From Desulfovibrio sp. ZJ369 (GTDB taxonomy: Bacteria; Desulfobacterota; Desulfovibrionia; Desulfovibrionales; Desulfovibrionaceae): a stretch of 64,000 nt of DNA. Both the position numbers and the translations under genes were made by a program. Under the pieces are notes generated by a model, which saw only the letters and a program-made list of their open reading frames with translations, was not told where the DNA came from and searched no databases. Of the stretch, positions 16,679 through 24,424 are shown piece after piece. The first letter of the stretch is position 1. Every line of letters starts with the position of its first letter. Location: the NCBI RefSeq assembly GCF_011039085.1, contig NZ_JAAKEI010000011.1, forward strand, positions 1 to 64,000, given 5' to 3'.

Positions 16679-17527
16679 ATGAGCGGTTCTTCATCCATTG
16701 CCAACGAAACCGTTGACCACGCCGCAGAACGCGGACGGTTTACGTTCTACAAACTGATCACCAATACCTACTTTTTGTACGCCGTCTCGATTCTCGGCTT
16801 TTTCTGGCTCTGGCACTGGACGGCGGCCGAAAAGATCTTCCGGGACTCCCTGGCCACGCCCAAGGAAGTGCTGGACATGATGATCCGCCTGACCAGCATG
16901 AATTTCGCGGGCAGCAATCTCTGGGGCCACATCTGGGCCAGCTTCCAGCGCGTGCTCATCGGCTTTGTGCTGGCGAGCATCGTGGCCGTGCCCCTGGGCC
17001 TGTTCATGGCCCTGAACAAAACCGTGAACAGCATCGTCAAGCCGCTTTTCGACCTGTTCAAGCCCATGCCGCCCATCGCCTGGGTGTCCATTGCCATTCT
17101 CTGGTTCGGCATCGGCGAGTTTTCCAAGGTGTTCATCATCATCATCGGCACGTTCGTGCCCTGCCTGTTGAACGCCTACAACGGCGTGCGCCTGGTGGAT
17201 CCGGACCTGTACGACGTCATCCGGGTGCTGGGCGGCACGCGCAAGGACGAGATCTTCCATGTCTGCTTTCCGGCCTCCTTTCCGGCGGTCTTCGCGGGCC
17301 TGCAGATTTCGCTCAGCGCGGCCTGGACCTGCGTGCTCGCCGCCGAGCTGATGAACTCCCGCGACGGCCTGGGCTTTTTGATCAAGCGCGGCATGGACAC
17401 GCACCAGCCGTCCCTGGTTCTCAGCGGCATGCTGCTGATTGCGGCCGCGGCTTGGATAAGCTCCCTGGGCGTGGGCTTGCTGGAGCGCAAGCTCTGCCCC
17501 TGGAAGCGCAGCATTGACAATGTCTGA
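16679..17527 (+). CDS. NitT/TauT-family ABC importer permease 2
   Basis: 282 residues with an N-terminal cytoplasmic stretch and about six membrane helices. Diagnostic blocks: LFDLFKPMPPIAWVSIAILWFGIGEFSKVFII and the coupling loop VIRVLGGTRKDEIFHVCFPASFPAVFAGLQISLSAAWTCVLAAEL. AGGAGG precedes the ATG. It differs clearly from permease 1, which argues against simple duplication and for a heteromeric transporter. Confidence 0.9.
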   Translation: MSGSSSIANETVDHAAERGRFTFYKLITNTYFLYAVSILGFFWLWHWTAAEKIFRDSLATPKEVLDMMIRLTSMNFAGSNLWGHIWASFQRVLIGFVLASIVAVPLGLFMALNKTVNSIVKPLFDLFKPMPPIAWVSIAILWFGIGEFSKVFIIIIGTFVPCLLNAYNGVRLVDPDLYDVIRVLGGTRKDEIFHVCFPASFPAVFAGLQISLSAAWTCVLAAELMNSRDGLGFLIKRGMDTHQPSLVLSGMLLIAAAAWISSLGVGLLERKLCPWKRSIDNV

Positions 17528-17540
17528 TGCCACGGCCCGC

Positions 17541-17567
17541 AGCAATTTTGCTTTGAAAGTGCTCTGG
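17541..17567. repeat. Degenerate TAGAGC-family palindrome inside the ABC operon
   Basis: AGCAATTTTGCTTTGAAAGTGCTCTGG resembles the copy at 53008-53038 with several mismatches. It lies in the 129-nt gap between permease 2 and ATPase 2. Confidence 0.4.
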
Positions 17568-17656
17568 CGCCTGCCCGAGCAAACGCCGCCACCAAGGCGC
17601 GCGCACCACGGTTGCGCGGTTCACCGCCGAAGCGGGCGTAGTAAAAGGATAGACAC

Positions 17657-18442
17657 ATGAGCGAGCAGAACGACAAGTGTGCGCCCACGCTGAAAATCCA
17701 CTGTGAGGACATCAGCAAGACCTTCATTCAGAAGGGCAATCAGGAAGTGCCGGTGATCAGGGACATCACCCTGGATGTTTACGAAAACGAATTCCTGGTC
17801 GTCCTGGGTCCGGGCCAGAGCGGCAAATCCACGCTGCTGAAGATTATTGCCGGGCTGGAAATTCCGGACAAGGGCTATGTGACCCTGGACGGCGAGCCCG
17901 TGACCGGCCCCGGGCCGGATCGCGGCATCGTGTTTCAGAGCTACATGCTCTTTGCCTGGAAAACCGTGCGCGATAACGTGGAACTGGGCCTCAGACTGCG
18001 CGATGTGCCCGCGGCCGAACGGCACAACATCGCCGACCACTACATCAAGATGGTGGGCCTGCAAGGCTTTGAGAATCATTACCCCCACCAGCTCTCCGGC
18101 GGCATGAAACAGCGCGTGGGCATTGCCCGGGCCTATGCCAACTCGCCCAAGGTCATGCTCTTGGACGAGCCCTTCGGCCAGCTGGACGCCCAGACCCGCA
18201 TGTACATGCAGGTGGAGACGGCCCGGATCTGGGAACAGGACAAACGCACCGTGCTCTTTGTCACCAACAATATCGACGAAGCGCTGTACCTGGGCGATCG
18301 CATTGTGCTGATGGAAGGCAAACTGCCGGGCACCATCAAGACCGAATACCCCATCAACCTGCCGCGGCCGCGCGAGCATACCTCCATGGAGCTTTTGGAA
18401 CTGCGCGAGGAAATCATCGCCAATACGGAGCTGATTCTCTGA
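17657..18442 (+). CDS. NitT/TauT-family ABC importer ATPase 2 (His-switch replaced by Asn)
   Basis: 261-residue ABC ATPase of the TauB/SsuB type. Walker A GPGQSGKST (51-59), Q-loop VFQSYMLFAW (92-101), signature LSGGM (146-150) and Walker B VMLLDEP (166-172) are intact. The switch-loop His is Asn204, in FVTNNIDEA, where the usual sequence is THD/THN. The defect lies on the opposite face from that of ATPase 1, so both fall into the same composite nucleotide site of a heterodimer. 129 nt separate it from permease 2. Confidence 0.9.
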   Translation: MSEQNDKCAPTLKIHCEDISKTFIQKGNQEVPVIRDITLDVYENEFLVVLGPGQSGKSTLLKIIAGLEIPDKGYVTLDGEPVTGPGPDRGIVFQSYMLFAWKTVRDNVELGLRLRDVPAAERHNIADHYIKMVGLQGFENHYPHQLSGGMKQRVGIARAYANSPKVMLLDEPFGQLDAQTRMYMQVETARIWEQDKRTVLFVTNNIDEALYLGDRIVLMEGKLPGTIKTEYPINLPRPREHTSMELLELREEIIANTELIL

Positions 18443-18443
18443 T

Positions 18444-18914
18444 ATGGCTGCGGGCACGCTGATCTTCAGCCTGCTGGCCGGGGGCCTGGGCGCGATCCTG
18501 GTCTGGTGGGCGGCGCGCGCCGTCTGTGCGCGTTTTGCCGCCGGGGTCGCCCTTCGCGGCAATGCGGAAGGCAACGGGCGGCCGCAAGAGGCTGCGGCCT
18601 TGGACAGCGGGCAGATCAGCACGGAAGAGATCAAGGCCGTCTACCGCCGGGTCTTTTGGCGACGCGTGGGCGGCATGCTGCTCTGCCTGGCGGCTTTTGG
18701 GGCATGGCTCATGGGCGCGCACTGGCTGACGAGCCTGCTGCTCGCGGGCATGGGCTGCCTGCTGCAATATCTTGCATACCGCTTGCGCACCTGCTATGCT
18801 TTGCGTATAGCTCAGCAAAAGCAAGAACAGGAGATGACGGCCATGAGCGGCGTCGCAACAGCCGGACCGCCCAGGGCTTCAATGGAAAAGAAACACCGCT
18901 GCCCGGTGTTGTAG
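18444..18914 (+). CDS. Small membrane protein of the ABC importer operon, unknown function
   Basis: 156 residues, not recognised. One hydrophobic segment at residues about 4-24, a soluble Gln/Glu-containing stretch with STEEIKAVYRRVFWRR (about 58-73), then two hydrophobic segments (about 75-112), and a short charged tail. The ATG lies one base after the stop of ATPase 2, so translation is coupled. Position between the transporter core and its binding protein suggests an accessory or regulatory subunit, but nothing in the sequence identifies a function. Confidence 0.75.
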   Translation: MAAGTLIFSLLAGGLGAILVWWAARAVCARFAAGVALRGNAEGNGRPQEAAALDSGQISTEEIKAVYRRVFWRRVGGMLLCLAAFGAWLMGAHWLTSLLLAGMGCLLQYLAYRLRTCYALRIAQQKQEQEMTAMSGVATAGPPRASMEKKHRCPVL

Positions 18915-19055
18915 AAGCGTATGGGGAAAGACGGCTCCCTGGAGCTGCCGACAGTTTGCGTCGAGGGTTACAGCCGTTGCCGTGGACGGCCCGCGTCCGG
19001 GCTTTTACGGAGTGCGAACGGACCCGGACTTAACGTGTTATTCAGGAGGATATGT

Positions 19056-20135
19056 ATGTTGAAAAAATGGATTTCTCTGGCGCTGACCGCCGTCTTTGTG
19101 CTGAGCATCGCGGGCATGGCCATGGCCGCGGACAAGCTGGTCAAAGTGCCCACTGCCTGGATGGACGAGCATGAGACCTTTCTGATGTGGTATGCCAAGG
19201 AAAAAGGCTGGGACAAAGAAGCCGGCCTGGACGTTGAAATCAAATACTTCAACTCCGGCGCGGACATTCTGAACGCCCTGCCCTCCGGCGAATGGGTGTA
19301 TGCGGGCATGGGCGCGGTTCCGGCCATGCTGGGCAATCTGCGCTACGACACCATTGTCATTGCCAACGGCAATGACGAATCCATGACCAATGGCGTGGTA
19401 GTGCGCAAGGACAGCCCCATTGCCAAGGTCAAGGGCTGGAACAAAGACTATCCCGACGTGCTGGGCAGCCCCGAAACCGTGAAGGGCAAAACCTTCCTGG
19501 TCACCACCGTGAGCTCGGCCCACTATGCGCTTTCCTCCTGGCTTAACGTCCTGGGCCTCAAGGACAGCGACGTGGTGATCAAGAACATGGATCAGGCCCA
19601 GGCCGTGGGCGCCTTTGAAAACAAGATCGGCGACGGCGTGGCCCTCTGGGCGCCGCACCTCTTCTTGGTTATGGACAAGGGCGGCGTGCTTGCCGCGGAT
19701 CTCAAGATGTGCAAAAAGGGCAACCCCATCGTCTTGATTGCCGATGCCAAGTATGCCAATTCTCATCCTGAAATCACCGCCAAATTCCTGGGCATCTATC
19801 TGCGCGCCGTGAACATGCTCCAGAAGGAGAGCGCGGAAAGCCTGGTGCCCGAATACCGCCGCTTCTTCCTGGAATGGGCCGGCAAGGATTATGACAAGAA
19901 GCTGGCGCTCAAGGACATCCAGAAGCATCCCGTGTACAACCTGGACGAGCAGCTGGTGATGTTCGACGACTCCAAGGGCCAGAGCCAGGCCCAGGAGTGG
20001 CAGGGCGAAATCGCCGACTTCTTTACAACCGTGGGTCGCATCACTCCTGCGGAAGCCAAGAAGGTCCAGGACGGCAAGTATGCCACCAACAAGTTCCTGA
20101 AGATGGTCAAGACCCCGATCCCGGCTTACAAGTAA
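19056..20135 (+). CDS. NitT/TauT-family ABC importer substrate-binding protein
   Basis: 359 residues with a clear signal peptide (MLKKWISLALTAVFVLSIAG, cleavage after AMA, residue about 24). The mature protein is SsuA/TauA-like: VPTAWMDEHETFLMWYAKEKGWDKEAGLDVEIKYF, GADILNALPSGEWVYAGMGAVPAM, and GKTFLVTTVSSAHYALSSWL. The start at 19056 is favoured by AGGAGGAT and by the signal peptide; the frame is open further upstream without either. It closes the operon and is followed by a strong terminator. The ligand is probably an organosulfonate or a related small anion; taurine is inferred from context. Confidence 0.9.
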   Translation: MLKKWISLALTAVFVLSIAGMAMAADKLVKVPTAWMDEHETFLMWYAKEKGWDKEAGLDVEIKYFNSGADILNALPSGEWVYAGMGAVPAMLGNLRYDTIVIANGNDESMTNGVVVRKDSPIAKVKGWNKDYPDVLGSPETVKGKTFLVTTVSSAHYALSSWLNVLGLKDSDVVIKNMDQAQAVGAFENKIGDGVALWAPHLFLVMDKGGVLAADLKMCKKGNPIVLIADAKYANSHPEITAKFLGIYLRAVNMLQKESAESLVPEYRRFFLEWAGKDYDKKLALKDIQKHPVYNLDEQLVMFDDSKGQSQAQEWQGEIADFFTTVGRITPAEAKKVQDGKYATNKFLKMVKTPIPAYK

Positions 20136-20168
20136 GTCTGAAGCGGCATAAAGCGCCGCGCTGACTGA

Positions 20169-20205
20169 AGGGCCTTCTCCCCTTGGGGAGAAGGCCCTCT
20201 TTTTT
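20169..20205 (+). terminator. Rho-independent terminator of the ABC importer operon
   Basis: A perfect 14-bp stem AGGGCCTTCTCCCC / GGGGAGAAGGCCCT with a TT loop, followed by C and seven T. Confidence 0.95.
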
Positions 20206-20298
20206 GCGGCATTCAGCCCGGACAACGCGTTTCCGGCAGAATCCATGCCGCTTGGCGGCTCCTGTCGCTTTGCGCCAGACTGGAAAAGGCAGCGCATC

Positions 20299-20439
20299 TA
20301 GAGCAGATTACCTTTGACTTTTTATGAAAGTCAAAGGTGGCATTCAGGCGAAAAACGCGGTTTTCGCCTGAATGTACGCCGCGTTGCGGCGGCTGCCGCT
20401 TTCGCGTCAGCAGAGCATTTTCAAAGAGAAAACGCTCTA
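20299..20439. repeat. 141-bp composite TAGAGC repeat, copy A
   Basis: Starts TAGAGCAGATTACCTTTGAC and ends GAAAACGCTCTA. Internal inverted repeats include CCTTTGACTTT/AAAGTCAAAGG, CATTCAGGCGAAAA/TTTTCGCCTGAATG and GAGCATTTTC. Copy B at 23849-23989 differs only in the last bases. The final CTA (minus TAG) is the stop codon of msrBA. Confidence 0.9.
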
Positions 20440-21486
20440 CTGCGCCGGGCTGCCGTCGGCGCGGCGCTCAAAGCGCGGCACGGGCAGATGGCAGCCGCCC
20501 CGGCCCGTGCGCTCCGCAAAGCGCTGATGGTACGCTTCCGCCGGGTAAAAGGGCCCGGCCGGGAGCACTTGGGTGACTACCTTGTAGCCCAGGTCTTTGA
20601 GGCGGGCGATCAATTTTTCGGCCACGGCCTTTTGCTCGTCGTTCAGATAAAAAACGGCCGAGCGATACTGTGAACCCACATCCGGCCCCTGCCTGTTGAG
20701 CTGCGTGGGATCATGCACTTCAAAAAAACGCCGCAGGATGTGCTCATACGAAACGCGTGAAGGATCAAAGCTGACCCGCACGGCCTCGGCGTGCCCGGTA
20801 TCGCCCCGGCTGACATCCTCATATCTCGGATTTGCCGTCCGGCCGCCTGTATAGCCCGAAACAGCGTCGCAGACACCGGGCAGTTTGCGGAAGGCGTCTT
20901 CCACGCCCCAGAAGCACCCTCCGGCCACTATGGCCGTGCCGGAGCAGGGCGCGGCCCGCGCTGCCCGCGCGAAAGCGGCCTTTTCCTCCGGGCTGCCCGC
21001 AGGCGCAAAGCTCATGGACAGGGAATTGACGCAATGCCGGGTGTTCTTGCGGGTAAAGCCCTCGCCTTCAAAAACATGGCCCAGATGGCCGCCGCAATGG
21101 GCGCAGAGAATCTCCACCCGTTGCCCGTCTGCATCGGGCATGCGCCGTACCGCGCCGGGCACGGCATCGTCGAAAGCAGGCCAGCCGCAGCCGGAGTCGA
21201 ATTTGTCTTCGGAATGGTAAAGCGGCATACCGCATTGGCGGCAGATGTACGTCCCGACGGCATGATTGTTCACATACTGCCCGGTATACGGGGCCTCGGT
21301 CGCCTTTCGCAACAAAACGTCCGCCTCGCGTTGCGTGAGCGGAGGCATGGGGAATGCAGCAGTCATATGCGCCTCTTGCGCGGCATCAGGCTGGGCCGCT
21401 GTTGCCGCCATGACCGGCCAGACCGGCCAGAACAGCAACAAGGCCGCAACAGCGCGCCGCAGCATGCTGAAAATTTTCTGATTCAT
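20437..21486 (-). CDS. msrBA: Exported methionine sulfoxide reductase MsrB-MsrA fusion
   Basis: 349 residues with an N-terminal signal (MNQKIFSMLRRAVAALLLFW, cleavage near VMAATA). The MsrB domain comes first: zinc pairs CRQCGMP and CAHCGGH, and catalytic Cys in RHCVNSLSMSF (about 150). The MsrA domain follows, with catalytic GGCFWGVEDAF (about 185-195), YTGGRTANPRYEDVSRGDTGHAEAV, and FEVHDPTQLNRQGPDVGSQYRSAVF. It reduces both methionine sulfoxide epimers of periplasmic proteins, an oxidative-stress repair role. The start at 21486 gives the signal peptide; the open frame continues 42 codons upstream without one. The stop lies in repeat copy A. Confidence 0.92.
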   Translation of the reverse strand: MNQKIFSMLRRAVAALLLFWPVWPVMAATAAQPDAAQEAHMTAAFPMPPLTQREADVLLRKATEAPYTGQYVNNHAVGTYICRQCGMPLYHSEDKFDSGCGWPAFDDAVPGAVRRMPDADGQRVEILCAHCGGHLGHVFEGEGFTRKNTRHCVNSLSMSFAPAGSPEEKAAFARAARAAPCSGTAIVAGGCFWGVEDAFRKLPGVCDAVSGYTGGRTANPRYEDVSRGDTGHAEAVRVSFDPSRVSYEHILRRFFEVHDPTQLNRQGPDVGSQYRSAVFYLNDEQKAVAEKLIARLKDLGYKVVTQVLPAGPFYPAEAYHQRFAERTGRGGCHLPVPRFERRADGSPAQ

Positions 21487-21822
21487 ACTCGTCCCTGCGC
21501 GCCCCAGGGCCGCAAAACGCGACCGGCGCGGGTTGTTTGTGGCAAGCAGCAACCGTTCCGCTGCTTGTATTTCCTGTATATGCCGCCCGCCTTGCCAGGG
21601 CAAGAGCCGCACATGCGCCGCAGCAGATTCCTGCTGCTCTAACGCTGTCGCCAGAGCGTTTTGCTGATTTCATTAGCAAAGCACTCTAAGGGCTTCAGTT
21701 GCGTGCAGAATAGTTTTACATCGCGCTTTCAAATTGCAAATTAATTTAGTTTATATCATAATACATTCTTAGAGGATGTTTATCCTTACAAAAATACTAG
21801 AGAAGATAAAAAGAGGCTCCGC
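21487..21822. other. Divergent region msrBA / DUF2254 gene
   Basis: No gene. Contains the repeat at 21652-21688 and an AT-rich segment (about 21700-21800), a plausible promoter region for the DUF2254 gene. Confidence 0.4.
21652..21688. repeat. TAGAGC palindromic repeat
   Basis: CAGAGCGTTTTGCT...AGCAAAGCACTCTA. It is preceded by CTAACGCTGTCGC, which also precedes the copy at 23597. Confidence 0.8.
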
Positions 21823-23037
21823 ATGTCCATCTCGAAAATATGTACTTTCTGGTCCAGGTGCACCCGCCGTCTTTGGTTTTATCCGGCCGTGTGCAGTGTG
21901 ATTTCCATTCTCGCTGTCCTCTTCGCCGCCTTCGCGGACACTTTTCTGCCGCGTGATACCGCGCCCCTGGTCGACAAAGACATGCTCCAGGGCCTGCTCA
22001 CCTTCATAGCCCCCACCATGCTGACCATCAGCACTTTTTCCCTGTCCATCCTGTATGCCACCTTTTCCTTCACCAGCAGCCACACCTCGCCGCGCGCCAC
22101 AGACGTGCTGATCAGCGACGGCAGGGCCAATGAGGCCATTTCCGCTTTTGTGGCCGCCTTCATTTTCTCCCTGGTGGCGATCATCGCTCTGGGCCTGGGC
22201 TATTACGGCGCCACGGGCCGTCTGGTGCTCCTGCTGGAAACCGTCGTGATGCTGACATTTGTGCTCCTGGCCTTTCTGCGCTGGCTGCGAACGCTCTCGC
22301 TCTTCGGCAAATTGGATTATATCGTGGAACGGCTGGAAAATGTGACGTCCAGCGTCATGCGCAAGCACTTGCAGCGCCCGACCCTCGGCTGCCGGCCGGG
22401 ACCGGAAGACACGCCCGCCGGCACGCCTCTTCATGTGCAGGGCACAGGCTACCTCCAGGAAATGGATTTAGGCGCGCTCAACACTCTGGCCGACGAGCTG
22501 GACACAAGCCTGCACCTGCTGGTGCGCAGCGGGCAGCGCGTGCATCCGGCTCTGCCGGTGGCGGTGCTGGCAACTTCCTCGCGGCTGACGGAAAAGCAGC
22601 AGCAAATCGTGTCCAGGGCTTTTACTCTGGGGCAAAGGCAGAACTTTACCCTTGATCCGTCCTTCGGCCTGCGGGTTCTGGCGGACATAAGCCAACGTTC
22701 CCTGGGCAAGAATGATCCGGGCACGGCCATGCACGCCGTGGACGCCGTGGGACGTATTCTGATTGACAATTTCAGCGAGGGCCTGGCCCCGGAGGTTGAT
22801 CGGAGCCTGCGCTACCCTCGCCTGACCGCAAGGCCGCTCCAGACGCGCAGGTTTCTTGAGGACATATTTCCGCTGCTTACGCGCAATGCTGCTGATTGGC
22901 CGGAATTCACCGCCTGCCTGCGGGAGATGCTGGCCGCCGTGGCCGAGAATTGTCCGGGCCCGCTGGCGGACGCCGCACGGGCTTGCCTTCGGGCTCACGC
23001 CGCCGCCGATGCGGCAAAAACGGGCGCTGCCCAGTAG
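21823..23037 (+). CDS. DUF2254-family membrane protein
   Basis: 404 residues. Four hydrophobic segments in the first half (about 18-40, 60-80, 105-130, 135-155) are followed by a soluble C-terminal domain. Blocks such as PTMLTISTFSLSILYATFSFTSSHTSPRA, VRSGQRVHPALPVAVLA, FTLGQRQNFTLDPSFGLRVLADI and SLGKNDPGTAMHAVDAVGRIL match the DUF2254 family of inner-membrane proteins of unknown function. The start follows an A-rich leader without a strong ribosome site. The stop TAG is the first triplet of another repeat. Confidence 0.8.
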   Translation: MSISKICTFWSRCTRRLWFYPAVCSVISILAVLFAAFADTFLPRDTAPLVDKDMLQGLLTFIAPTMLTISTFSLSILYATFSFTSSHTSPRATDVLISDGRANEAISAFVAAFIFSLVAIIALGLGYYGATGRLVLLLETVVMLTFVLLAFLRWLRTLSLFGKLDYIVERLENVTSSVMRKHLQRPTLGCRPGPEDTPAGTPLHVQGTGYLQEMDLGALNTLADELDTSLHLLVRSGQRVHPALPVAVLATSSRLTEKQQQIVSRAFTLGQRQNFTLDPSFGLRVLADISQRSLGKNDPGTAMHAVDAVGRILIDNFSEGLAPEVDRSLRYPRLTARPLQTRRFLEDIFPLLTRNAADWPEFTACLREMLAAVAENCPGPLADAARACLRAHAAADAAKTGAAQ

Positions 23038-23104
23038 AGCATATTGCTTTTGAAATGCTCGCGCCGTGAAGCGCCGGAGCGAGCGTTTCAAAAAATATGC
23101 TCTG
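23035..23104. repeat. TAGAGC repeat variant with inner inverted repeat
   Basis: TAGAGCATATT at the left pairs with AATATGCTCTG at the right; an inner pair GAAATGCTCGC / GAGCGAGCGTTTC flanks GCCGTGAAGCGCCG. TAG at 23035-23037 is the stop codon of the DUF2254 gene. Confidence 0.7.
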
Positions 23105-23483
23105 CGATGCGTTGTAAGTGGATGATTTTACATATCCAAGTATAATAATTGATTATTTTTTGCTCATGCTGAAAATTTGACGGCATGGCTGTGCTCAGGG
23201 GAGTATGAGAACTTCGGTCATAGAAAGAAGCACTAAAATATAAATTATTCAATAAAACTGTATTGATAAAAAAATATAAAAATTTTTAAAAATATTTGTT
23301 TACAACTTCAAAAATATACTTTATCTGATTCCTGAACCAACCTACTCTTTGTCACCGGGGCAGTCCCTTCCCCCCCAAAGGGGCTGCCCCCCCTCCCAGG
23401 CAGGCCTTACGCCGCGCGGTGGGAGTGAAAACGAGGTCGCCAGCGTATGGGTGAAAAAACACGTTCCACATGGAAAATCTCCT

Positions 23484-23577
23484 TAGAGCACTTTTTGATT
23501 GAAAATATCCATTTTCAATCACTTCGCTGCCATCATTTCGCGTCCAGAAAGCGGTATGGACGCTCATTCGGCGCGGG
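23484..23577. repeat. TAGAGC repeat, GATTGAAAAT subfamily, copy 1
   Basis: TAGAGCACTTTTT is followed by the palindrome GATTGAAAAT/ATTTTCAATC, then CTTCGCTGCCATCATTTC and a tail CTCATTCGGCGCGGGC. It shares these blocks with 32244-32356. Confidence 0.75.
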
Positions 23578-23596
23578 CCCCAGCTAACGCTGTCGC

Positions 23597-23633
23597 CAGA
23601 GCGTTGAGCTCATTTCATGAGCAAAACGCTCTA
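23597..23633. repeat. TAGAGC palindromic repeat
   Basis: CAGAGCGTTGAGCTCAT / ATGAGCAAAACGCTCTA with a TTC loop. Confidence 0.8.
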
Positions 23634-23848
23634 AAACTGAATGCACCATAAGGCGCATGCAGTTTATTGCACTCCCAAAATACCTGCCCCCTCTCACACC
23701 TCCCTCCCTTTGTCATGGGGCCGACTCATTGCACTACTGAGTCGGCCCTTTCTTCACTGTTCGCTGCCCTCGGCTTGCAGAACGAAAAAGAAGCTCAGTT
23801 GCCTGTGCGCAGCTGGCGGGATGGAACGAGACACGGTTTTTCTTTTCT

Positions 23849-23989
23849 TAGAGCAGATTACCTTTGACTTTTTATGAAAGTCAAAGGTGGCATTCAGGCG
23901 AAAAACGCGGTTTTCGCCTGAATGTACGCCGCGTTGCGGCGGCTGCCGCTTTCGCGTCAGCAGAGCATTTTCAAAGAGAAAATGCTCTG
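23849..23989. repeat. 141-bp composite TAGAGC repeat, copy B
   Basis: Base-for-base the same as copy A (20299-20439) except for two positions in the final GCTCTA arm. Same orientation; together the copies flank msrBA and the DUF2254 gene. Confidence 0.9.
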
Positions 23990-24173
23990 CCAGGGAAGCT
24001 GTGCACAGCCGATCTCTTCCATCTGGAGTTGCGGTTTGTTTATGGTGCAGCGCACGCAACAGAAAACGTCTAATGCATATTTTATAGATTAATATATATT
24101 TGATGCGAAAGCATATGCCCTGGCAGGCCATACGCGGCGGAATGCATCATTTTGTCTGAAAAAAAACCGCATA

Positions 24174-24190
24174 TGTCGCATTTGCGATAG
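24174..24190. promoter_or_regulatory. Operator-like site upstream of the TRAP operon
   Basis: TGTCGCATTTGCGATAG contains the interrupted palindrome TCGCA-TT-TGCGA and is identical over 17 bp to the site at 28551. It is about 235 bp before dctP. A binding site for the Crp/Fnr protein at 31551 is inferred. Confidence 0.65.
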
Positions 24191-24424
24191 TACGCATGTT
24201 CCGCAAAGAGTAATGTACCCTTACATCTTTCAGTAAATATTCCATTGTCACTTCTGCGTCACGCCCGGCGGACGCTCCCCAAAAGCTCCACCGAAGCATA
24301 GCGGTTTCCCGTGCCGCCAGAAACGCAACACGCCGAATCCCGCGCGAAAGCGCACGGCGAAAGGAGGAAAAAGAAAATCACACAGGCTTTGTTCGATCAT
24401 CACCACCCCAAGCGAGGAGTCGTC

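Larger units (their letters stand above)
23105..24424. other. Gene-poor, repeat-rich region with AT-rich patch
   Basis: About 1.3 kb without a supported gene. 23105-23340 is sharply AT-rich against the GC-rich surroundings. Three TAGAGC-family repeats follow (23484, 23597, 23849), then a region with an operator-like site (24174) before the TRAP operon. Possibly a remnant of inserted DNA; no transposase or integrase fragment was recognised. Confidence 0.5.

Noticed and set aside
24131-24147. Possible sigma-54 promoter upstream of dctP (TGGCAG...GC)
   Set aside because: The GG/GC spacing fits, but the -12 region lacks TTGC and the -24 element is imperfect.
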